Assembly: GCA_903844645.1 (NCBI GenBank)
Contig: CAIMUP010000067.1
Coordinates: 1-50,854, forward strand
Direction: 5' to 3'
Source: an uncultured Bacteroidota bacterium
GTDB lineage: Bacteria; Bacteroidota; Bacteroidia; AKYH767-A; JABDAW01
DNA length: 50,854 nt
The notes under the pieces are model-generated. The model saw nothing but the letters and a program-made list of their open reading frames with translations, was not told where the DNA came from and searched no databases. The translations under genes were made by a program, and so were the position numbers. Below, one piece after another: positions 43,372-50,854 of this stretch (position 1 is the first letter of the stretch; every line of letters starts with the position of its first letter).

Positions 43372-46300
43372 TTAATGGAGGAGGACCAATTTCTCGACCT
43401 TGCTGGCTATTTCGCCATCGGGTTTCCGTACTTTCAGGCGATAAATATACACTCCGCGACCCACATGATCGTTGTAATCGTCCTTGCCGTCCCATTCAAT
43501 TCCGGTCGAACGATAGCCCTCCGTGTGCATGTCGGTATTGATGGTCTTGATTAATTTCCCGGTAACGGTGAATATCTGAACCATGACATTCAAATCCTCG
43601 CAAGGGCAGTTATGCTCGAAGAAAAAGGAGGTGTGCGTCGTGAACGGATTGGGATAATTCAACACATGGTCCAGCTTGAAGGTGCTCGATTCCTCGACCA
43701 CAAATTCGAGGTACGCCGAGGAGGAATTGTTATACACATCCCATGCCTTGAAGGTCAGTGTATGCCTGCCAGGAGCCAGTTTCGTCAAGGGATAAAAAAC
43801 GGTTCCGCTTTGGTAATTATCGAGGGTCGCCTGGTAATAATCGTTGAGGATATATATCTTGGAATTGTCACCATCTAACTGCGCTGTAATGTCATGCCCA
43901 ATGCCATTACCTACGGTGTTGATGCCGCTTGAATCATTCAGAATGGCATAGATAATCGGGTTGGCATCGGTCGCTCCGCCGAAGATAAATTTGTTGTCGT
44001 TGATGTATAATTTAATGGACGGACCGACGGTATCTTTTTTATTGTTGAGGTTATAACCCCCCACCACGATCTTGTTGTTGTATCCATTGGCATCGGTACT
44101 ATTGTTGAAGCCGTAGTAGCTCAATTTTCCGAAGCCATATTGGAATGAAATATCCTTAGGGACGATGAAGGTATAGGAGAATTCACCATTCGTTACCTTC
44201 GATTTGCCTTTGTATATCACGTTTTGCTGCAATTCAAAACTCGTAACCGGACTTTGAACGTCATTGCCGAGGGTGAATACTTTTGCGAATTTATCATACA
44301 CCGTAGGGTACATGTATCCGTTGAAATCGGTCAGTTTGTTATTGTTATTATCGGTAATGTATGCCGTAACGGTAATCTTTTCCAAAGCCTTCAAGGTATC
44401 AGAAGTGGTATTGATGTCAACGCCGTTAATGGTACTTGTTACCACGTTGTAATTCGGATAAGCGAGGGTAAGCGCAGGGTCGCCAATGAGGGAGAAATTC
44501 CTGTCGTTGGTGTTGGTGGCTCCTCCTAATTTAATAAACTCCATGACCTGCCCCGTGGAAGGCATTTTTCCATTCGGCAGCCTTTCGAATACACAGTTCC
44601 AAAACTTTTTGTTGATGTCTTGATTGGCTGCCTCAAATACCAACCGAACAGTAGAGAATAAACAGATGGCAGCCCCATTAGGATTCATCAAAGCAAACTC
44701 ACCTGCCGATACCAAGCCGGGATCATCCCACTCGCTGATTTGGCAGGAAGCAGTGAAGAAGCAAGCAAGATTATTGTAATTATCCCAAGAGTTGATCATG
44801 ACATCATCCAAACATCTTTCAAATCCCCAGCCCGACTGACCACCGTGTCCGGTATAATTCATAATCAAACATCCCTTTTCAATTTGGTTGGTAATGGCAA
44901 TATTCACATCAGGATAGCGCTGCCCACCAGGGGTATTTATTTCGTGGTAAGCATCGAAATAGATTTTGTTGACATTATAAACAGGATATTTTCTCTTGAC
45001 AATATCGGTATCCATAAGTTCAGCATCATTAACGAATGTATTTGATTCTTTATCGCCAGCCACAAAGCATACATTGTTTCTCCAATTGCCAAATACAGAA
45101 GTGCTGGAGATACTACAAGTAGAAATATCATTCAGGGTACTTGGGGCACTTTCGTAATGGATTACTTTATTGACGCAGGCGGCAGCATCCGTTGAATTAT
45201 CTGCGGTAAAACGACCGATGCCAATATCTGCCACACCTGCATCGGAGCCATCATCATATTCTCCCTCGGCATCATCGAGCAATCCGAAAAAGTCATCGGA
45301 AACATAAGAGCCGGTTGGTAACAACGAGTTTGCATTCTCAAATGCGGGAACAAAATTAGTGTTGTTGGTAGTTCTGTTTTTAGGATCATAAGATCCATCA
45401 CCGAAAAGCAAAAGATACTTAGGGAGCTTGCTGGAATCTGTTCCGGCGCGGTCATAAAACATTTTCATAAAACTACGTATGGCGGTAACATCTTGCTTAC
45501 CGGAAGAGAACTCGTTGTAAATTTCTTGGGGCGTAACTACAAAGCAATTCAAATTATCGTGGGACTTATGAAAACTTGCTAATCGTAAGGCTTCATCGGT
45601 AAATTGGGGGTGTGTTACGATAATCATATCCTTTGCTGTGGTGGCATGAATATTTTGATTGGAAATTAAACCATCGGCAACAGGATTCGGATAGGTTTTG
45701 GTAATATCATAAGCCATAAATTCATGGAGATTATCCGTGGCTACAACAAAATTCAAAGAGTTTCCATTCAACGATGAACCTTGAATAAAAACATTGGTCG
45801 GGTCTGTAACATCCAATATTTCTAGGTTGGTATCAACTCCCGAAAGATTGAATTGGGTAGTATTTCCTACACCGATGGTAGCGCGATCTCTGAACAACAT
45901 TTGTTGTCCATACATTTTCATTTGTCTTCTCACATTCAGTTCAAAATAAGTAAGCCATGCCGATGCATTTCCGGGATTGGCATAGGAAACAGTAATACCC
46001 AGAGATGGATTAGTATTGCTAAAAGTATTACATCCAGAAGCCTCACTGGCAACAGGTCCATCAGGACCAGAATTGTTTTGGGGAACTGTTGCGGAAAGAA
46101 TAGTAGAACCATTATTCGTGAAGGTAAATACCGTTCCTGAACTGGCATAATTAGCGGCTACGGCAGCATAAATGGAGGTTAAAGAAGCACCATCAATGTT
46201 CGGAAAATTATAATTGAAACTATACGAATTCAAAATATTGAAACTCTCACCATACCATTGCCTGCCAGACTTCAATAAATTCACTAAATCGCCTTCGTGA

Positions 46301-47286
46301 TACACATAATCGTTGAAGGTGGTAACTGTGGCAGTCGGGGTGGTAGCTAAGCTGGGATTCGTAATTAACCTTTTCCCTGAAGCAGAGTTATCAACCGTGA
46401 TAAAATAATAACTGGTGTCGGAATAAACATTAACAACATGCACAAAAGGACGACAAACAGAATCCGCACCTGTATTGCGAAGCCAGCGATTCGGTCCTTG
46501 CCCGAAGAAGAGAAAATAATCGTTTGGTTTGAGAACAGTATCTGATAAATTACCCATAAATTTTATCGGATTTTCGACCAGATCATCATGCCGGAAGGTA
46601 GTATTCGCAAACGGAAGCATCGCACCGCCATTACCATAAACCCGAAGATTGGAAGGAGAAATATGATCCATATCCATCCCTAATGATTTCAAAAAAGAAT
46701 ACGATAACTGATACATTCCATCGCCGGTAACGGCAACTCTATACCATTTTCCATTCGCTAAAACCGAATTCGCGGCGAAGGTTTGGGCAGTTGTCTTCAA
46801 TGATTTTTGATTGCCAGCTGGCTTCGAGGAAATAGATACATCGTAAGAAACCAATCGTTCGTAAGCCCCTGTACTTGCGTTCCTTCGGATGGGAATAAAC
46901 GAAAACGCAACATAAGATGACTTCTTAAAATACACCAATCGGCTATTGACCTTCACTTCATTCGAGATTAAATTTTTATCCACTATCAAATTAGTTTCTG
47001 CAAGTGGCGCAAACTTTTGATTCACCAGTTCTACCACCGCTTCCGATCCGTTTTTATTAAAATAATAAGTCTCGGAGTAGGAGGGAAGCCCCTTGTTTTC
47101 GACACTATAATCGGCTCCGGCAAAGGAAAGAAGATTCACTTTATTCCCGCCGAAGGTGGTGCTGGTTTGGGGCGATTTCCATTTGATTTCTTTGTGAATC
47201 GGGGTGCTTGTGCCCGCCGCTATCATCAAATTATTCAATGAAAAAAGAAAAAGAACAGCGATTAGTACTTTTGATTTTTGATACAT
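43372..47286 (-). CDS. porU: Type IX secretion system sortase PorU
   Basis: The 1304-residue outer-membrane-associated protease removes C-terminal signals from T9SS cargo and attaches the cargo to the surface. After a signal peptide (about 1-23) and beta-rich N-terminal domains, a gingipain-type C25 peptidase domain spans about 550-960. The catalytic pair is H814 in NYTGHGG and C848 in TASCQISEWDDP. The C-terminus (FTVTGKLI...GIEWDGKDDYNDHVGRGVYIYRL) is a FlgD-like/type-A CTD, as in PorU of other species. porV, often adjacent, is not here. Two likely substrates lie at 430-4416 and 12710-15358, though these have type-B signals. Confidence 0.95.
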   Translation of the reverse strand: MYQKSKVLIAVLFLFSLNNLMIAAGTSTPIHKEIKWKSPQTSTTFGGNKVNLLSFAGADYSVENKGLPSYSETYYFNKNGSEAVVELVNQKFAPLAETNLIVDKNLISNEVKVNSRLVYFKKSSYVAFSFIPIRRNASTGAYERLVSYDVSISSKPAGNQKSLKTTAQTFAANSVLANGKWYRVAVTGDGMYQLSYSFLKSLGMDMDHISPSNLRVYGNGGAMLPFANTTFRHDDLVENPIKFMGNLSDTVLKPNDYFLFFGQGPNRWLRNTGADSVCRPFVHVVNVYSDTSYYFITVDNSASGKRLITNPSLATTPTATVTTFNDYVYHEGDLVNLLKSGRQWYGESFNILNSYSFNYNFPNIDGASLTSIYAAVAANYASSGTVFTFTNNGSTILSATVPQNNSGPDGPVASEASGCNTFSNTNPSLGITVSYANPGNASAWLTYFELNVRRQMKMYGQQMLFRDRATIGVGNTTQFNLSGVDTNLEILDVTDPTNVFIQGSSLNGNSLNFVVATDNLHEFMAYDITKTYPNPVADGLISNQNIHATTAKDMIIVTHPQFTDEALRLASFHKSHDNLNCFVVTPQEIYNEFSSGKQDVTAIRSFMKMFYDRAGTDSSKLPKYLLLFGDGSYDPKNRTTNNTNFVPAFENANSLLPTGSYVSDDFFGLLDDAEGEYDDGSDAGVADIGIGRFTADNSTDAAACVNKVIHYESAPSTLNDISTCSISSTSVFGNWRNNVCFVAGDKESNTFVNDAELMDTDIVKRKYPVYNVNKIYFDAYHEINTPGGQRYPDVNIAITNQIEKGCLIMNYTGHGGQSGWGFERCLDDVMINSWDNYNNLACFFTASCQISEWDDPGLVSAGEFALMNPNGAAICLFSTVRLVFEAANQDINKKFWNCVFERLPNGKMPSTGQVMEFIKLGGATNTNDRNFSLIGDPALTLAYPNYNVVTSTINGVDINTTSDTLKALEKITVTAYITDNNNNKLTDFNGYMYPTVYDKFAKVFTLGNDVQSPVTSFELQQNVIYKGKSKVTNGEFSYTFIVPKDISFQYGFGKLSYYGFNNSTDANGYNNKIVVGGYNLNNKKDTVGPSIKLYINDNKFIFGGATDANPIIYAILNDSSGINTVGNGIGHDITAQLDGDNSKIYILNDYYQATLDNYQSGTVFYPLTKLAPGRHTLTFKAWDVYNNSSSAYLEFVVEESSTFKLDHVLNYPNPFTTHTSFFFEHNCPCEDLNVMVQIFTVTGKLIKTINTDMHTEGYRSTGIEWDGKDDYNDHVGRGVYIYRLKVRKPDGEIASKVEKLVLLH

Positions 47287-47452
47287 GTTATCGTTTTTAG
47301 AGAATCAAAACGAATTAGAAAACTAAATATTGCATCCCCTGCTCTTGAATACTTAAATTCATCTTTAATATTAAAAAAATGAACTGTAATACAACGGAAT
47401 ATTTCATTCAAAACCTTCCTGCGGGGGCTGATTCGAGAAAAAAATTTGATTG

Positions 47453-47486
47453 AAATAAAAAAAATCTAATTAGATTTTTTTTATTT
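47453..47486. promoter_or_regulatory. 34-bp perfect AT-rich palindrome
   Basis: The 17 bases 47453-47469 (AAATAAAAAAAATCTAA) are the exact reverse complement of 47470-47486. It lies between divergent porU and nuoA, just left of array 13. A cruciform, a bidirectional terminator or an operator are all possible; nothing in the sequence decides. Confidence 0.7.
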
Positions 47487-47530
47487 GATATAGATTTTTT
47501 TAAATTTGATACCAAATAAATTTTCTATGA

Positions 47531-47695
47531 TATCATAGAAAATTTTCTAACGTATCATAGAAATTTTCTAACGTATCATAGAAATTTTCTAACGTATCAT
47601 AGAAAGTTTCTAACGTATCATAGAAAGTTTCTAACGTATTATAGAAAGTTTCTAATGTATCATAGAAAGTTTCTAACGTATCAAATTTTCCTTTC
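47531..47695. repeat. Tandem array 13, 21-bp unit, about 8 copies
   Basis: TATCATAGAAATTTTCTAAC plus one base recurs at 47531 (22 bp), 47553, 47574, 47595, 47616, 47637 and 47658, with a partial at 47679. AGAAAATTTTCT in the first unit is a perfect palindrome. It ends about 75 bp before nuoA and could affect its promoter. Confidence 0.96.
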
Positions 47696-47769
47696 TGCGA
47701 AACATTTTGCGGGATGTATCGGGTTTACGATTATTTTTCTAATTTCGCCCCATAAATAATTACTGAAAA

Positions 47770-48120
47770 ATGGGCAGCGGAGCATTAATTTTATTGTTGA
47801 TATGCGGAGTTTTATTCTCTGCGGGAGGCATCTTAGTATCGAAGGCGGTGGCGAGAACATCGAAGAATGCGCAGAAAGGGCAGCCCTACGAATGCGGCGT
47901 GCCTACGGAGGGCAATACCTGGATCCAATTCAATGTGGGATACTATTTATTTGCCCTCATATTTTTGGTATTTGATGTCGAATTAGTCTTCATGTACCCC
48001 TGGGCAGTCGCAGCAAAGGCGACAGGAATTTTTGCATTGATCGAAATAATAATATTCATGTTCATATTGTTTTTAGGACTGCTGTATGCATGGAAAAAAG
48101 GAGCTTTAAAATGGATGTAA
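47770..48120 (+). CDS. nuoA: NADH-quinone oxidoreductase subunit A
   Basis: The 116-residue complex I membrane subunit has three transmembrane helices (about 5-25, 58-80, 88-108) and the conserved loop [34 protein letters not shown] with its Cys and acidic residues near the quinone site. TAATTTCG at 47742-47749 is a one-off match to the -7 box. nuoB overlaps its last codons. Confidence 0.95.
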   Translation: MGSGALILLLICGVLFSAGGILVSKAVARTSKNAQKGQPYECGVPTEGNTWIQFNVGYYLFALIFLVFDVELVFMYPWAVAAKATGIFALIEIIIFMFILFLGLLYAWKKGALKWM

Positions 48121-48665
48121 ACGAAGTAAAGAGTACGAAACCCGATGCCTTTCCGGGAAGTGTCGAACATACCCCCGATGGCGGGATATTGGTGACCAAA
48201 TTAGACGATGTCATTAACTGGGCACGGGCTAATTCCCTCTGGCCCCTGGTATTTGGCACCAGTTGCTGCGCCATCGAGATGATGTCAGCCGCATCAGCGA
48301 AGTACGATTGGTCTCGCTTCGGATTTGAGGTCGCAAGAGCCACCCCTCGCCAAGCCGATTTGATTATTATTGCCGGCACCATTGTCGTTAAAATGGCACC
48401 TGTTTTAAAACGCTTGTATGATCAGATGGCAGAGCCTAAATATGTTATTGCGATGGGGGCTTGCGCCATCTCCGGCGGACCATTTTATTATAATACCTAC
48501 TCCGTCGTGAAGGGTGCCGACCATATAATTCCTGTGGATGTGTATATACCCGGATGTCCGCCTCGTCCAGAGGCTTTGCTGCATGCCATGATTACTTTGC
48601 AGGAGAAAATAAAGACCACCTCGAACCGCAAACCAGAGAAATATATCGCCTTACCTAATCCTTAA
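48111..48665 (+). CDS. nuoB: NADH-quinone oxidoreductase subunit B
   Basis: The 184-residue subunit carries the terminal 4Fe-4S cluster N2 that reduces quinone. Its ligands are C52 and C53 ([10 protein letters not shown]), C119 (MGACAISGG) and C150 (IPGCPPRPE). I chose the ATG at 48111 because GGAG lies about 8 bp before it; an in-frame ATG at 48090 would add seven residues. It overlaps nuoA by 10 bp. Confidence 0.95.
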   Translation: MDVNEVKSTKPDAFPGSVEHTPDGGILVTKLDDVINWARANSLWPLVFGTSCCAIEMMSAASAKYDWSRFGFEVARATPRQADLIIIAGTIVVKMAPVLKRLYDQMAEPKYVIAMGACAISGGPFYYNTYSVVKGADHIIPVDVYIPGCPPRPEALLHAMITLQEKIKTTSNRKPEKYIALPNP

Positions 48666-48671
48666 ACCGTC

Positions 48672-49130
48672 ATGACTAATGAAGAATTAAAAGCCGCCAT
48701 TCCCGCCATCGTTACTAATGTTGTATTCGATGAAAGCGGCGAGTTTCTGAATGTACTAATTGACTCCAACGACCTGCTCCCGACTATCACGGAGTTGAGA
48801 AATAATAAAGACTTTGACTTTGATTATCTTTTCTGCGAAACATGTATTGATTGGAAGGATCATTTGATGATGGTGTATCACCTTACCTCCAAAACTTTGA
48901 AGCATACTATTGTCCTGAAAGCAAAGATTACGAACCGCGAGAATGCCCAAATAGAATCCGTTCAACCCCTATACAAAACCGCTGAATTCCTGGAGCGAGA
49001 GGTGTATGAATTGTTTGGCGTTACCTTTCTGCATCATCCTGATTTGAGGAAATTGATTCTCGATGATTATTGGACGGGGTATCCGTTGCGCAAGGATTAT
49101 GTGGATGATGTGAACATGATTGTTTATTAA
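48672..49130 (+). CDS. nuoC: NADH-quinone oxidoreductase subunit C
   Basis: The 152-residue subunit of the complex I connecting module has the family signature AEFLEREVYELFGVTFLHHPDLRKLILDDYWTGYPLRKDY. It is a separate NuoC, not a NuoCD fusion, and starts 6 bp after nuoB. Normally nuoD follows; here the next gene is nuoH. Confidence 0.94.
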   Translation: MTNEELKAAIPAIVTNVVFDESGEFLNVLIDSNDLLPTITELRNNKDFDFDYLFCETCIDWKDHLMMVYHLTSKTLKHTIVLKAKITNRENAQIESVQPLYKTAEFLEREVYELFGVTFLHHPDLRKLILDDYWTGYPLRKDYVDDVNMIVY

Positions 49131-49166
49131 TAAAATCTTGGCTCATTAACTCAATTAAATAAAAGA

Positions 49167-50255
49167 ATGCTCCTCACCATTTACGATTTCACAAGATTAA
49201 CCACCGCCATCCACACCTGGTTAACTTCTAAGATGGGCGATACCTTGGTGATGCTTTCCGAAATGGTCATGGTAGGTTTGTGTACCCTCACCTTCTTCGT
49301 GGTTCTTTGTTTGATATTGGTTTATATGGAACGGAAAGTTTCTGCCTTCATGCAAATCCGCATGGGTCCAAACAGGGTAGGTCCTTGGGGCACTGTCCAA
49401 GCTATTGCAGATACCGTAAAACTCTTATTAAAAGAAGGACTCACTCCCGACGGTGCCGACAAACTCCTCTTCAACTTCGCTCCGATATTAGTGGTAGCGA
49501 TTTGTTTCGCGGCGATGGCTCCGATAGCCTTCGGGAAAGGCTTGGCGATATGGGATATTAACATCGGGGTGCTGTATATTTCTGCCATATCCTCGGTAGG
49601 AGTTATTGGGATATTGATGGCAGGCTGGTCATCGAACAATAAATATTCTTTGCTTGGCGCGATGCGTAGCGGAGCACAGATTGTGAGTTACGAATTATCT
49701 ATCGGGATGGCGGTTTTATCCATCGTGGTGCTTTCGGGGAGCTTAAAATTATCTGATATTATCATGGCGCAAGAAAGTGGTTGGTGGATATTCCGAGGGC
49801 ACATTCCGGCGATCATTGCTTTCATCATTTTCATTATCGCCAGCACAGCAGAGATCAACCGAGCACCCTTCGATATGGCGGAAGCCGAATCGGAACTGAC
49901 GGCGGGGTTCCATGCCGAATATTCAGGGATGAAATTCGCGATGTTTTTCCTTGCTGAATATGTCAATATGTTCATCGTTTGCGCTATCGGGGCGACCCTC
50001 TTCTTTGGGGGCTGGATGCCGTTCCATATTGGGGGTTTGGTGGCATTTAATAACGTGATGGATTTTATTCCCTCTCCAATCTGGTTCTTCGGGAAGACCT
50101 TCGGACTTATTTTCCTCATCATGTGGTTCCGCTGGACGTTTCCGCGGTTAAGAATTGATCAATTGCTGACCCTCGAATGGAAGTTTTTATTACCTATCAG
50201 CATGATAAATCTGCTGCTGGTAACCTTAATTGCCATTATGGGATGGTATTTTTAA
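49167..50255 (+). CDS. nuoH: NADH-quinone oxidoreductase subunit H
   Basis: The 362-residue membrane subunit links the peripheral arm of complex I to the proton pumps. About eight transmembrane helices are visible. Signatures are MERKVSAFMQIRMGPNRVGPWG, the acidic loop EINRAPFDMAEAESELTAGFHAEYSGM, and RWTFPRLRIDQLL. It follows nuoC by 36 bp, with nuoD, E, F and G missing between. nuoI does not follow it either. Confidence 0.96.
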   Translation: MLLTIYDFTRLTTAIHTWLTSKMGDTLVMLSEMVMVGLCTLTFFVVLCLILVYMERKVSAFMQIRMGPNRVGPWGTVQAIADTVKLLLKEGLTPDGADKLLFNFAPILVVAICFAAMAPIAFGKGLAIWDINIGVLYISAISSVGVIGILMAGWSSNNKYSLLGAMRSGAQIVSYELSIGMAVLSIVVLSGSLKLSDIIMAQESGWWIFRGHIPAIIAFIIFIIASTAEINRAPFDMAEAESELTAGFHAEYSGMKFAMFFLAEYVNMFIVCAIGATLFFGGWMPFHIGGLVAFNNVMDFIPSPIWFFGKTFGLIFLIMWFRWTFPRLRIDQLLTLEWKFLLPISMINLLLVTLIAIMGWYF

Positions 50256-50350
50256 TCAATTAAAGCCCTCCTTCCAAAAGTTTGGGAAGAAGAATCGGTT
50301 TGGAATAATAAAATATTTCTTCAAAAAATAGTTTGTTATTAAGAAAAGAT

Positions 50351-50358
50351 TAAATTTG
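50351..50358 (+). promoter_or_regulatory. -7 box for the small gene at 50383
   Basis: TAAATTTG fits TAnnTTTG, with TTTG at 50332-50335 as a possible -33 element. The ATG of the small gene is 24 bp further on. Confidence 0.6.
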
Positions 50359-50382
50359 CAGCGTTAAATAATTACAAAAAAG

Positions 50383-50601
50383 ATGCAATACACCATTCCG
50401 AATTTTTATCCGATCAATGCCAAAAACGGCATGGACGGCGGCAATGCGTCTTTGATACTTCAAGATACTAACCTCATTTTGACTAAAAGTTCTGCCTATA
50501 GGACAGCACTGAAGATTCAGGAAAACCCAACTTTTTCGGTTTTTCCTGAAGATCCCCAACAAAGGGAAACCAAAGTCAAGATGGTGATTCATAAACAATA
50601 G
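50383..50601 (+). CDS. Small hypothetical protein
   Basis: The 72-residue product has no signal peptide, membrane helix or recognised domain; the composition is ordinary (MQYTIPNFYPINAKNG...). A good promoter box just upstream and the position in an otherwise empty gap support a real gene. It follows nuoH on the same strand, 127 bp away, but with its own promoter. Confidence 0.6.
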   Translation: MQYTIPNFYPINAKNGMDGGNASLILQDTNLILTKSSAYRTALKIQENPTFSVFPEDPQQRETKVKMVIHKQ

Positions 50602-50680
50602 CCGCCACTCCTTATATATAAGTGTTCCAAAAACCGCGAAAAGTGTCTGTTTGCTTTTCAAAGGTCTGATTTCACCGATT

Positions 50681-50848
50681 GCTCAAGGTCTTCCACTGTT
50701 AGCTCAAGGTCTTCCACCGTTAGCTCAAGGTCTTCCACTGTTAGCTCAAGGTCTTCCACTGTTAGCTCAAGGTCTTCCACTGTTAGCTCAAGGTCTTCCA
50801 CTGTTAGCTCAAGGTCTTCCACTGTTAGCTCAAGGTCTTCCACCGTAC
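50681..50848. repeat. Tandem array 14, 21-bp unit, 8 copies
   Basis: GCTCAAGGTCTTCCACTGTT plus one base starts at 50681, 50702, 50723, 50744, 50765, 50786, 50807 and 50828. The copies are nearly identical (ACTG or ACCG), so this array is young or well homogenised. The last copy ends in GTACGG near the window edge. Confidence 0.97.
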
Positions 50849-50854
50849 GGTAAA

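Noticed and set aside
47453-47695. Replication origin (AT-rich palindrome plus iterated repeats near nuoA)
   Set aside because: No dnaA gene or DnaA-box cluster is visible, and similar 21-bp arrays occur in all long gaps of the window.

Overview
The window comes from a Bacteroidota chromosome of moderate GC, most likely a free-living environmental lineage. The signs are: Bacteroidota -7 promoter boxes (TAnnTTTG) just upstream of many genes; two very large secreted PKD/SprB-like proteins ending in the type-B C-terminal signal of type IX secretion (T9SS); the T9SS sortase PorU; a stand-alone GldM_C-like protein; and many lipoproteins and signal peptides typical of the group. I see no phage, transposase, CRISPR array, rRNA or tRNA.

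Layout. 1-5.2 kb: a 42-bp repeat array, a giant T9SS cargo gene on the minus strand, then a long gap with a repeat array. 5.3-10.1 kb: a surface-sugar operon (ugd, UDP-glucuronate decarboxylase, a WlbB/WbpD-like acetyltransferase, a polytopic membrane protein). 10.3-12.3 kb: an isolated nuoF and a hypothetical gene. 12.7-21.7 kb, all minus: a kelch/PKD T9SS cargo, then a likely operon (half transketolase, VWA lipidless secreted protein, fatty-acid desaturase), ruvB and a YdeI/DUF1801 gene. 21.8-28.2 kb: gpmI, a SorA/SorB-like molybdopterin oxidoreductase plus cytochrome pair, a PqqB-like metallo-hydrolase, a PAP2 phosphatase and trhO. 28.6-33.0 kb: Wzc-like tyrosine kinase, Wza-like export lipoprotein and an acyl-CoA dehydrogenase. 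33.5-37.5 kb: a TolB-like propeller, a small conserved protein, a PhnP-like MBL hydrolase, a lipoprotein and an ankyrin protein. 38.4-42.9 kb: three AT-rich unknown genes, aconitase and the GldM_C-like protein. 43.4-50.6 kb: porU, then nuoA-B-C-H and a small gene.

The most striking content is non-coding. All twelve gene-free gaps longer than about 300 bp contain at least one tandem array (15 arrays in total), and I found none inside a gene or in a shorter gap. The repeat word is different in each gap, yet the period is almost always 21 bp or 42 bp (2 x 21); one array is 20 bp. In three gaps two successive arrays with different words are each preceded by the same 40-65 bp leader. Other arrays are bounded by inverted repeats or by duplicated edge cassettes. 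So period and architecture are conserved while sequence is not. A second dispersed family, a bipartite hairpin with the stem TCATCCTTTTAT/ATAAAAGGATGA, sits mostly just 3' of genes.

Taken together, the genes describe an aerobic cell with a dispersed complex I, a TCA cycle, polysaccharide export and a T9SS that exports adhesin-like proteins. The 21-bp array system is the best candidate here for something not previously described.
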